In this document: positions 1 through 5,236 of the stretch, in pieces
Numbering within the stretch: the first letter of the stretch is position 1
Layout of the letters: every line of letters begins with the position of its first letter
DNA from: Lachnoclostridium phytofermentans
GTDB taxonomy: Bacteria; Bacillota; Clostridia; Lachnospirales; Lachnospiraceae
DNA length: 5,236 bases
Direction: 5' to 3'
NCBI GenBank assembly: GCA_003526525.1
Contig: DPVV01000534.1
Location: 1-5,236, forward strand
Notes under the pieces: generated by a model
Databases searched by the model: none
Seen by the model: only the letters and a program-made list of their open reading frames with translations
What the model was told of the DNA's origin: nothing
Position numbers and translations under genes: made by a program

Positions 1-2
1 GG

Positions 3-566
3 AAAATAAGTCCTTCCGGACATCTTCCAGTTTCTATTCCAAGATGTTCAGGGCAGATACCTGCTTATTATAATTATAAGAAATCCTACCGAGCAATGGG
101 ATATTATGATATAGAGCAGAAACCATTATATCCCTTTGGTTATGGATTAAGTTACTCAACTTTTCAATATAGCAATATAGAATTGAAAGTAAACAGGAGG
201 CTCTGTGAAAAAAGGTGTGATGCTGGGAAAAGACAGCATATAGTGAAAGCAGAAGATTTAAGAAAATATGGGATAACTATAGACGTACTTGTTTTCAATT
301 CCGGAAATTACCATAGTAGTACAGTGATTTTATTGTATATTAAAGACAATGCTGCTAGTGTTGTAACCAGGATAAAAGAACTGAAAGCATTTAAGAAAGT
401 TCAGGTTTTAAAGAACGAAACCAGGTCCTGCCAATTGACTTTATGTGAAAAGGATCTGTCATTATGGAATCAAGATATGGAATTTGTGTTGGAAGAAGGA
501 GAATTCCAATTAATTTTAAATGACGGTATCAATGATATATGGGAAGAAAACTTATTAGTAGAGTAG
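3..566 (+). CDS. Glycoside hydrolase family 3 (beta-glucosidase/beta-xylosidase-like), C-terminal fragment
   Basis: The 5' end lies outside the window; the frame is open from base 3 (first full codon) to TAG at 564-566, giving 187 residues. The start of the fragment, reading PSGHLPVSIPR then GQIPAYYNYK, matches the end of the GH3 C-terminal alpha/beta domain. PLYPFGYGLSYSTF (around residues 47-60) is the hallmark that precedes the FnIII-like domain. That domain fills the rest, with the usual VFNSG turn, LLYIKD strand, the KELKAFKKV strand and a final EGEFQLILND segment. Family knowledge: GH3 enzymes remove terminal beta-linked sugars by a retaining mechanism, and the FnIII-like domain is structural. 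The nucleophile Asp and acid/base Glu lie upstream and cannot be checked, so substrate and intactness are unknown. The first ATG in the frame (96) is internal to the conserved domain and is not a start. The gene probably precedes GH20 in one transcription unit; the stop-to-ATG gap is 105 bases. Confidence 0.9.
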   Translation, partial: KISPSGHLPVSIPRCSGQIPAYYNYKKSYRAMGYYDIEQKPLYPFGYGLSYSTFQYSNIELKVNRRLCEKRCDAGKRQHIVKAEDLRKYGITIDVLVFNSGNYHSSTVILLYIKDNAASVVTRIKELKAFKKVQVLKNETRSCQLTLCEKDLSLWNQDMEFVLEEGEFQLILNDGINDIWEENLLVE

Positions 567-569
567 TGC

Positions 570-596
570 AGGAATGGTGTTCGCATTCTTCTTTTT
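570..596 (+). terminator. Weak intrinsic-terminator-like hairpin between GH3 and GH20
   Basis: AGGAATG (570-576) pairs with CATTCTT (584-590), giving 7 bp with one G-U around a 7-base loop, followed by CTTTTT (591-596). The stem is short and AT-rich and the T run is only five bases, so at best it causes partial termination or marks a processing point. No convincing promoter lies between it and the GH20 start, which argues that some transcripts must read through. Confidence 0.35.
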
Positions 597-671
597 GCAG
601 ATTTTTATTTGGAAGATGAGTAGAATTTGACTTTAGATGCGCTAAAATATTGCAACGGAAAGGGAAAAATC

Positions 672-2486
672 ATGTATATTTTACCGGTACCCCAGCATTG
701 GGAAGAAAAAGAAGGCTTATTTTTACTAGATTACCATTATAAAATAGTAGTGGAAGCTACAGTTACGGTTTATGAATATGCAAAGCTTTTGCAAGAGGAT
801 TTGAAAAAACAATTGGGCTATGCTCCTGCCATTACAAGGGGAGAGAGTTCTGCAGGTGATATCCTACTAGTACATAACTCATCGCTGTTAGAAGAAGAAT
901 ATCATTTGGATATCTGTACGGAAGGCTTACATCTGAAATTTGGAAGTGAAAAGGGACTTTTATATGGCGTACAGACTCTGCGCCAGATGGTTTCGCAGGT
1001 AGGGGCTTTGCTTCCTTGCTGTGAAATCAAGGATTATCCGAATATTGCCAACCGAGGATATTATTTTGACGTTACCAGAGGTCGTATTCCAACCATGGAA
1101 AGCCTTAAGGCACTGGCAGATAAGTTAAGTTATTATAAAATGAACCAGCTGCAATTGTACATAGAACACAGCTACCTTTTTAAGAATCAAAGTGAGGTCT
1201 GGAGAGATGACACACCTTTAACAGCTCAGGATATTATGGAGCTAGATGCTTATTGCCGGGGTCTAAATATTGAGCTGGTACCTTCCGTATCAACTTTTGG
1301 GCATCTATATAAGGTATTGAATACGAAAACTTATGGAGTATTCTGTGAAGCTCCCGAACTGGTAAAAGAAGAATTTTCTTTCAATGACCGGATGCATCAT
1401 CACACCTTAGATGTATCCAATAAAGGAAGCATTGAATTTGCAAAGAAACAAATAGAGGAGTTTCTGCCTTTATTTACATCAGAACATTTTAATATCTGCG
1501 CAGATGAAACCTTTGACCTCGGTAAGGGAAAGAGTAGGGAACTGGCCGAAAATAAAGGGATTCACAGACTCTATCTTGACTTTGTAAAAGAACTTTGCGA
1601 ATTTGTTATAGAAAAAGGAAAACGCCCTATGTTCTGGGGAGATGTTATTGCAGGATTTCCGGAAACGATCCGTGAATTACCGAAAGATGTTATCTGTCTG
1701 AATTGGGGATACGCGGCGGAGCAGAGAGAGAATGAAACAAAAGCTCTTTTTGATGCGGGAGCCGTACAATATGTATGCCCAGGAGTAGGAGGCTGGAACC
1801 AGTTCATTAACTTGATAGAATGCTCCTATCATAATATAACAAAAATGTGTTCCTACGCTCATAAATATCAGGCTCTGGGAGTTTTGAATACGGACTGGGG
1901 CGATTTTGGACATATCAACCATCCGGAATTCTCAACTACAGGGCTTATATACGGAGCTGCTTTTTCTTGGAACCAGAAGCAATTGACATTCTCAGATATC
2001 AACAGGCAGATATCTTGCATTGAGTACGGGGACAATAGCGAGCGGTTCGTGGACAGAATTGCTACATCTGGCTCCACGTCCGTATTTGATTGGTGGCATG
2101 TAGTAATGTATAAGGAATATGGAAATACAGACTTTGCCACAGAGGAAACTATGGTAAGGGTTTCAGCAGCCAATGAAGTCTTACATAAATTAAAAAGAGA
2201 ACTGTATGAAGGTATTGTTTTTATGAAACCGGAGAAGAGAGGCCTACTAAAGGCTTATCTAGTAGCTGTAAATGGAATAGAGCTCTTTAATAACATCGGT
2301 GCTACCATTGCCCATGCAAAATACGGGATAAACGGGGAAGTAAAGAAAGATCTTGCTAAAGAGCTGGAATACTGGTTCTATGATTACAAGGAAATCTGGA
2401 GGACGGATAGCAGAGAATCGGAGCTTTATAGGCTGCAGGAAGTTATCATATGGTATGGGGATTTATTAAGGAATTTAGGATGTTAA
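672..2486 (+). CDS. Glycoside hydrolase family 20 beta-N-acetylhexosaminidase, cytoplasmic
   Basis: Predicted 604-residue exo-acting beta-N-acetylhexosaminidase (EC 3.2.1.52 type), removing terminal GlcNAc or GalNAc by substrate-assisted catalysis. Residues ~1-125 look like the GH20b alpha/beta N-terminal domain (KGLLYGVQTLRQ near its end). The TIM barrel starts at NRGYYFDVTRGRIP, where Arg128 corresponds to the substrate-binding Arg of the family. The catalytic Asp-Glu pair is D278-E279 in FNICADETFDLG. Trp322 (FWGD), Trp345 (NWGY), Trp409 (TDWGDFGH) and Trp433 (FSWN) fit the aromatic lining of the acetamido pocket. No signal peptide or membrane segment is visible, so the substrate must be imported. 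Start choice: ATG 672 has AAAGGG (659-664) 7 bases upstream and gives MYILPVPQHWEEKEG, a normal GH20 beginning. The frame also extends to a TTG at 627, adding 15 unremarkable residues; I consider this less likely. No LacI-type operator is seen just upstream. Substrate (chitobiose, mucin or N-glycan fragments) is unknown. Confidence 0.93.
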   Translation: MYILPVPQHWEEKEGLFLLDYHYKIVVEATVTVYEYAKLLQEDLKKQLGYAPAITRGESSAGDILLVHNSSLLEEEYHLDICTEGLHLKFGSEKGLLYGVQTLRQMVSQVGALLPCCEIKDYPNIANRGYYFDVTRGRIPTMESLKALADKLSYYKMNQLQLYIEHSYLFKNQSEVWRDDTPLTAQDIMELDAYCRGLNIELVPSVSTFGHLYKVLNTKTYGVFCEAPELVKEEFSFNDRMHHHTLDVSNKGSIEFAKKQIEEFLPLFTSEHFNICADETFDLGKGKSRELAENKGIHRLYLDFVKELCEFVIEKGKRPMFWGDVIAGFPETIRELPKDVICLNWGYAAEQRENETKALFDAGAVQYVCPGVGGWNQFINLIECSYHNITKMCSYAHKYQALGVLNTDWGDFGHINHPEFSTTGLIYGAAFSWNQKQLTFSDINRQISCIEYGDNSERFVDRIATSGSTSVFDWWHVVMYKEYGNTDFATEETMVRVSAANEVLHKLKRELYEGIVFMKPEKRGLLKAYLVAVNGIELFNNIGATIAHAKYGINGEVKKDLAKELEYWFYDYKEIWRTDSRESELYRLQEVIIWYGDLLRNLGC

Positions 2487-2492
2487 AAAGAT

Positions 2493-2660
2493 CTGAAATT
2501 GCGGTCAGCGTAGGGCAATGAGGCTATGAGCAAGTAGTGTAAGCGGATCGAGAATATCCGCTTTGACGCCCTAGCACGTCCTATGTAGTTCTCCGACAAG
2601 CAACCAGAATATTACAAGCAGGGGGAACTAGTCAAAGACAGCGAAGTAACAGGCGCTTAT
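2493..2660 (+). repeat. Structured intergenic element, copy A (possibly 5'-truncated); candidate RNA
   Basis: This begins 7 bases after the GH20 stop. Bases 2493-2535 align with the 3' part of copy B near the window end: CTGAAA, a hairpin of different sequence (here ATTGC 2498-2502 with GCAAT 2515-2519), then a 21-base block ending GAGCAAGT that differs at one position. The 5' arm that closes copy B has no counterpart here, so copy A looks truncated. Beyond the shared part I see further stems: AGCGGAT 2542-2548 with ATCCGCT 2556-2562; TTGAC 2563-2567 with GTCAA 2631-2635; inside it TAGTTCTCC 2586-2594 with GGGGAACTA 2622-2630 (9 bp, one G-U); and AGCG 2640-2643 with CGCT 2654-2657. TAGGGC 2511-2516 could also pair with GCCCTA 2568-2573 as an alternative or pseudoknot. 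No T run follows, so it is not a simple terminator. No ORF of note and no known family recognised. The 3' boundary is a guess. Confidence 0.45.
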
Positions 2661-2688
2661 ACCATCAGGAGGATTTGTGTGCTATCAT

Positions 2689-2717
2689 TTCACTTGTCAA
2701 GTAGCATATAATATGAT
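2689..2717 (+). promoter_or_regulatory. Putative sigma-A promoter of the LacI-family gene
   Basis: TTCACT (2689-2694) and TATGAT (2712-2717) are separated by 17 bases, predicting a start near 2724 and a leader of ~47 nt. The -10 is good and the -35 mediocre. An alternative is TTGTCA (2694-2699) with GATATT at a 15-base spacing. The position just upstream of an operator-like palindrome supports a promoter here. Confidence 0.45.
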
Positions 2718-2729
2718 ATTCTAAACCAT

Positions 2730-2745
2730 ATTATAACGTTTTAAT
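2730..2745 (+). promoter_or_regulatory. Operator O1 (LacI-family type), autoregulatory site
   Basis: ATTATAACGTTTTAAT is one base off the perfect palindrome ATTAAAACGTTTTAAT found at 3998-4013. It is centred on CG at 2737/2738 and lies just downstream of the predicted lacI-family start, where a bound repressor would block initiation or early elongation. A central CpG flanked by A/T is typical for LacI/GalR regulators. The assignment to the adjacent repressor is inference. Confidence 0.7.
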
Positions 2746-2770
2746 TCAAGAGATATGGGTAGGTGAAGAT

Positions 2771-3772
2771 ATGGCGAATATTACGATTAAAGATGTAGCA
2801 AAAGAAGCAGGGGTGTCCATAGGAACTGTTTCCAATGCTTTAAATGGTAATCGATATATTAATCCTGATACGAAGCAAAGGGTTATGGAGGCGGTAAAAA
2901 AACTGAATTATATTCCAAATCTGAATGGCAGATATTTAAAGGCTGGTGCTACAAAAAACCTCGGATTTTTTACCAATAGTATATCAGGTCCTTACTTTTG
3001 TCAGTTAATGGACTATATGAGTCGGGAATGTGAGCGTAGAGAATATAATCTTAATGTTTTTATTACAAAGGATTCCTCTGTTATTATGGGAAATATACTA
3101 GGTAAGAATCTTGATGGTGTTCTTATATATGAAGATACCACGGTAAATGAAAATGAAATACGTATTTTCGAAGAAGAAGGAATAAAGGTAGTATTTTTGG
3201 ACCGTGAAGTTAGTAAGAAAGGTGTTTCTAGCATAGTATTTGATTCGTATGAAGCAGGATATGAGGCTACAAAGCATCTTATCAATCTAGGACATAAAAA
3301 AATAGCGTTTATTGAATGTGTCGATGAGGTAACAGATAGTTTGCGCCGTAAAGAGGGGTATAAGGCTGCTCTAGCGGAATGTAATTTACCAGTGGAGGAA
3401 AAATTCATTTTAAAAGGAGCTTTTGAAGAGGGATATACATACAATACGATAAAAACTCTTTTAAAGCTTCATTCAACGGATCTTCCTGATGCCTTCTTAG
3501 CAGGTAACGATTTAAGTGCAATTGGTTGTATCAAAGCCTTGCAGTCTGATGGTTTTCAAGTACCTGAAGACTTTAGTGTCATTGGATTTGATGATATTGA
3601 TATCGCTAGATATTTTACTCCTGGTCTGACAACGGTAAGAAATCCGATTGCTAGGCAGGGAACACTGGCTATTGGTACTTTGATTGATATGATTGATGGG
3701 AAGGAACAAGGAACCATTGTGAAATTAGAAGGTAATTTAATAATAAGGAAATCCTGTACAAGAAAAAAATAG
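2771..3772 (+). CDS. LacI/GalR-family transcriptional repressor
   Basis: This 333-residue protein has the usual family length. The N-terminal helix-turn-helix is ITIKDVAKEAGVSIGTVSNALNG (residues 4-26 in two parts: KDVAKEAGVS and GTVSNALNG). The hinge helix includes GRYLKAG, whose Leu56 sits where family members insert a Leu into the central CpG of the operator. Residues ~62-333 form the periplasmic-binding-protein-like effector domain, with GHKKIAFIE, RRKEGYKAAL, DAFLAGNDLSAIG and VIGFDDIDIARYFTPGLTTV all in family order. It probably binds a sugar released by, or imported with, the neighbouring enzymes; the ligand is not predictable. AGGTGA (2761-2766) precedes ATG 2771 at short spacing. It has its own promoter with an operator and is followed by a strong terminator, so it is likely a single-gene, self-repressed unit that also controls the downstream transporter. 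No truncation or odd residues seen. Confidence 0.95.
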   Translation: MANITIKDVAKEAGVSIGTVSNALNGNRYINPDTKQRVMEAVKKLNYIPNLNGRYLKAGATKNLGFFTNSISGPYFCQLMDYMSRECERREYNLNVFITKDSSVIMGNILGKNLDGVLIYEDTTVNENEIRIFEEEGIKVVFLDREVSKKGVSSIVFDSYEAGYEATKHLINLGHKKIAFIECVDEVTDSLRRKEGYKAALAECNLPVEEKFILKGAFEEGYTYNTIKTLLKLHSTDLPDAFLAGNDLSAIGCIKALQSDGFQVPEDFSVIGFDDIDIARYFTPGLTTVRNPIARQGTLAIGTLIDMIDGKEQGTIVKLEGNLIIRKSCTRKK

Positions 3773-3784
3773 CTGTTAAAAGCG

Positions 3785-3837
3785 AAGGTGGGAGCAAAGA
3801 ATATAGTAAATATGATTCTTTGTTCCTACCTTTTTTT
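3785..3837 (+). terminator. Strong intrinsic terminator after the LacI-family gene
   Basis: Bases 3786-3802 pair with 3815-3831 over 17 bp with two G-U pairs and no mismatches, extendable by one A-T outside (3785/3832). The loop is 12 bases, and the 3' arm runs into seven T (3831-3837). It ends 13 bases after the stop-proximal region and separates the repressor from the transporter promoter. Confidence 0.9.
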
Positions 3838-3845
3838 AAGCATGT

Positions 3846-3861
3846 ATTAAAACGTTATTAC
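3846..3861 (+). promoter_or_regulatory. Operator-like half-perfect palindrome O2
   Basis: ATTAAAACGTTATTAC keeps the full left half and central CG of the operator seen at 3998-4013 but differs at three right-half positions. It lies upstream of the transporter promoter, 152 bp centre-to-centre from O3, so it would be an auxiliary site if used. It could also be a chance match in AT-rich DNA. Confidence 0.5.
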
Positions 3862-3961
3862 AACTACGAAAATATGATATTTTAGCTGAAAATAGTACAA
3901 TAAAGTCATGACTATTAAAATTATGGTTGTATATTATTACTAAAAAGGTTAAATGAATATA

Positions 3962-3990
3962 TTGTAAATTTAAAAATAATGTGATATACT
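3962..3990 (+). promoter_or_regulatory. Sigma-A promoter of the transporter operon
   Basis: TTGTAA (3962-3967) and TATACT (3985-3990) are exactly 17 bases apart, with a TGA just before the -10 (TG extended -10 motif). The predicted start is near 3997, inside operator O3. It lies downstream of the lacI-family terminator. This is the best promoter in the window. Confidence 0.75.
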
Positions 3991-3996
3991 ACCAAT

Positions 3997-4014
3997 TATT
4001 AAAACGTTTTAATA
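3997..4014 (+). promoter_or_regulatory. Operator O3, perfect 18-bp palindrome on the transcription start
   Basis: TATTAAAACGTTTTAATA is a perfect palindrome centred on CG 4005/4006. It begins 7 bases after the -10 box, so repressor bound here should exclude RNA polymerase or stop promoter escape. It is the strongest match among the four sites and the natural primary operator. Confidence 0.85.
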
Positions 4015-4174
4015 TAAAAATAAAAAGTTTAAAGAAGTGTGCTAAGTTAATCGAGTCAGGTGGATTGGAGGAAAAGATTTAAAGAAAAGCATATCAGTTG
4101 CAAAGTGTGGGCATGTCTGTTTTTAAGTTTGGAAATAGATATGAGCACGGGGGATGTTAATATTTCACATGTAG

Positions 4175-4190
4175 ATTAAAACGTTTTAAC
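4175..4190 (+). promoter_or_regulatory. Operator O4 within the transporter leader
   Basis: ATTAAAACGTTTTAAC contains a perfect 14-bp palindrome at 4176-4189, centred on CG 4182/4183. It lies 177 bp downstream of O3 and 33 bases before the permease start. No clear promoter abuts it, so it may act as a transcription roadblock or a looping partner of O3. Confidence 0.8.
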
Positions 4191-4222
4191 GAAGCTATAA
4201 AAGCTAACAATGGAGGTTCAAG

Positions 4223-5143
4223 ATGAGTAAAAAGAAGCTAAGCTTTTTGAAGACAGTTAAAAAACAGGCTGGCTTTCAAAGTATGGTTATACCAGGTGTT
4301 ATATTCATGATTATATTTAGTTTTATGCCTATCTATGGATTGAGCATTGCATTCAAAAACTACACAGTTGTGGATACATTATCAACTGCAAAGTGGGTAG
4401 GCTTTCATAATTTTATAATAGCGTTTCGGGATAAGTTCTTTTGGAAATCGGTAATTAATACATTGGGAATCAGCTTCCTAAAACTATTCATTGGTTTTAC
4501 GATTCCCATCATACTCTCTGTTATGATTTATGAGGTTAAGGACGGACCGTTTAAGAGAATCATGCAGACGATTTCCTATTTACCGCACTTTCTTTCCTGG
4601 ATTGTACTAGGGGGTATGATGATTAGCTGGATGTCAACAACAGGTATGTTTAACGAAATATTACGTTCTCTTGGATTAATAAGTGAGCCAAAGAACATCT
4701 TGCTGGATGCGAATAAGTACTGGATGATTGCGGTACTATCTGATGTTTGGAAGGAAGCAGGTTGGGGAACGATTCTATATTTGGCAGCCATGGCAGGTAT
4801 TGACAGTACATATTACGAAGCGGCTAAGATTGATGGTGCAAGTCGTATAAGGCAAATCATGCATATCACCTTACCTTTATTAAAAACAATTATTAGTTTG
4901 AACTTTATTTTAACAGTAAGCGGACTATTAAAATCAAATCTTGATCAGACATTAGTATTAATGAATTCACAAAACCGTGCGAAAGCTGAGGTAATCGATT
5001 CTTATGTTTACCGAATGGGTATCACGCAGGGAGATTTCTCTTATGCAGCAGCGGTAGGATTAGGGGTTTCTATTGTTTCAGTAATTTTACTGCTAACCGC
5101 GAATTATTTTACAAGCAAAATTAATGATGAGTCGGTATTGTAA
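4223..5143 (+). CDS. Sugar ABC transporter permease, LplB/YteP type (CUT1 family)
   Basis: This 306-residue inner-membrane permease matches the LplB-like subgroup, whose members import oligosaccharides with a partner permease, a lipoprotein binding protein and a shared MsmX-like ATPase. A basic N-terminus (residues 1-15) precedes about six membrane segments, roughly 20-43, 75-104, 116-138, 165-190, 213-236 and 272-297. FSFMPIYGLSIAFKNY in segment 1 and SYLPHFLSWIVLGG are typical of this subgroup. The EAA loop that docks on the ATPase is present: E199-A-A, G205 and L217-P218 in YYEAAKIDGAS...ITLPLL. The C-terminus SKINDESVL is the normal end. GGAGG (4212-4216) lies 6 bases before ATG 4223. It is first in its operon behind the operator-bearing promoter; the second permease and binding protein are expected after 5236. 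No ATPase gene is in view. The sugar is unknown; the GH20/GH3 neighbours suggest an amino-sugar-containing or beta-linked oligosaccharide. Confidence 0.94.
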   Translation: MSKKKLSFLKTVKKQAGFQSMVIPGVIFMIIFSFMPIYGLSIAFKNYTVVDTLSTAKWVGFHNFIIAFRDKFFWKSVINTLGISFLKLFIGFTIPIILSVMIYEVKDGPFKRIMQTISYLPHFLSWIVLGGMMISWMSTTGMFNEILRSLGLISEPKNILLDANKYWMIAVLSDVWKEAGWGTILYLAAMAGIDSTYYEAAKIDGASRIRQIMHITLPLLKTIISLNFILTVSGLLKSNLDQTLVLMNSQNRAKAEVIDSYVYRMGITQGDFSYAAAVGLGVSIVSVILLLTANYFTSKINDESVL

Positions 5144-5144
5144 T

Positions 5145-5236
5145 ATAACCTCATCAGGGAAGGAACTTACCTGTTTTAGCAGGAGTTCAAGCTCCTGCTG
5201 AAATGCCACGTAGTGGCAATGAGGTTATGAGCAAGT
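5145..5236 (+). repeat. Structured intergenic element, copy B: predicted four-way junction (cut by window end)
   Basis: This starts two bases after the permease stop. ATAACCTCAT (5145-5154) pairs perfectly with ATGAGGTTAT (5219-5228). It encloses three back-to-back hairpins: 5155-5173 (CAGG, one G/A mismatch, AAG, loop GAA); 5174-5203 (12 bp with one G-U, core AGCAGGAG with CTCCTGCT, 6-base loop); and 5204-5218 (TGCCAC with GTGGCA, loop GTA). Every base from 5145 to 5228 is accounted for, with none unpaired at the junction. GAGCAAGT then follows, shared with copy A. No T run follows any stem inside the window, so these are not ordinary terminators. The function is unknown: it could be a dispersed RNA element, a mobile-element end, or an mRNA-stabilising structure between operon genes. 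Confidence 0.6.

Larger units (their letters stand above)
3997..4222 (+). other. Long untranslated leader of the permease gene
   Basis: From the predicted start to ATG 4223 the leader is ~226 nt. It contains operators O3 and O4, an orphan Shine-Dalgarno-like GGAGG (4067-4071) with no sensible start codon after it, and a 15-codon mini-ORF (4113-4160) without a clear ribosome binding site. I see no recognisable riboswitch, T-box or terminator/antiterminator pair. The permease's own GGAGG is at 4212-4216. Confidence 0.55.

Noticed and set aside
627..671. TTG start extending GH20 by 15 residues
   Set aside because: The Shine-Dalgarno at ATG 672 is better spaced and the protein from 672 begins like other GH20 enzymes; the extension is unremarkable.
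1571..2173. Several minus-strand open frames within GH20 (78-101 codons)
   Set aside because: They lie wholly inside a well-conserved GH20 gene, have no ribosome binding sites and resemble no protein family; they are antisense shadows.
2487..2660. Group II intron, tRNA, tmRNA, T-box or RNase P RNA in the GH20-LacI gap
   Set aside because: None of the defining conserved sequences (intron 5' GTGYG and domain V, tRNA arms, T-box GGGTGG motif, RNase P core) could be found.
2730..2745. CcpA cre site
   Set aside because: The palindrome lacks the TG...CA outer bases of cre and matches the AAAACGTTTT-type sites at the neighbouring promoter better.
3013..3709. Minus-strand open frames within the LacI-family gene (143 and 65 codons)
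   Set aside because: The longer one is low-complexity Ser/Arg-rich antisense of a conserved domain; neither has start signals.
4060..4179. GTG-started 39-codon open frame in the permease leader
   Set aside because: No Shine-Dalgarno at correct spacing, it overlaps operator O4, and the product resembles nothing known.
4576..4791. 71-codon minus-strand open frame within the permease gene
   Set aside because: Antisense of conserved membrane segments, with no start signal.
5174..5203. Strong GC-rich hairpin after the permease as an intrinsic terminator
   Set aside because: It is followed by GAAATGCC rather than a T run, and it is one arm of a larger four-way fold.
1..5236. CRISPR array, insertion sequence with transposase, or defence genes
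   Set aside because: No regularly spaced repeats, no transposase or recombinase coding sequence and no nuclease/effector domains are present.

Overview
This is a low-GC stretch from a Gram-positive anaerobe, most likely a plant- or glycan-degrading Clostridia/Lachnospiraceae type. The evidence is the AT-rich intergenic DNA, strong GGAGG-type ribosome binding sites, sigma-A-like promoters, and a gene set typical of carbohydrate-utilisation loci in that group. The genus assignment is inference. All four genes lie on the + strand.

Layout. 1-566: the 3' end of a GH3 glycosidase (last ~187 residues, with the FnIII-like C-terminal domain). 567-671: a short gap with a weak terminator-like hairpin. 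672-2486: a complete, signal-less GH20 beta-N-acetylhexosaminidase. 2487-2770: a gap with a fold-rich element (copy A) followed by the promoter and operator of the next gene. 2771-3772: a LacI-family repressor, closed by a strong intrinsic terminator at 3785-3837. 3838-4222: a 385-base control region with a good promoter, three operator-like palindromes and a ~225-nt leader. 4223-5143: an LplB-type sugar ABC-transporter permease. 5145-5236: a second structured element (copy B), cut by the window edge.

How it fits together. The permease probably begins a CUT1-type importer operon whose second permease and solute-binding protein lie beyond the window. GH20 and GH3 would hydrolyse imported amino-sugar-containing or beta-linked oligosaccharides in the cytoplasm. 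The LacI protein probably controls itself and the transporter: near-identical palindromes centred on AAAACGTTTT sit just after its own promoter, on the transporter start site, in the transporter leader and upstream of that promoter. The true substrate cannot be read from the sequence.

The least explained feature is the pair of structured elements immediately after two stop codons. Copy B folds on paper into a four-way junction with no unpaired junction bases. A stretch at its 3' side (20 of 21 bases) recurs 2.7 kb upstream in copy A, where it continues into further nested stems. I could not match either copy to a known RNA family, intron or insertion sequence.
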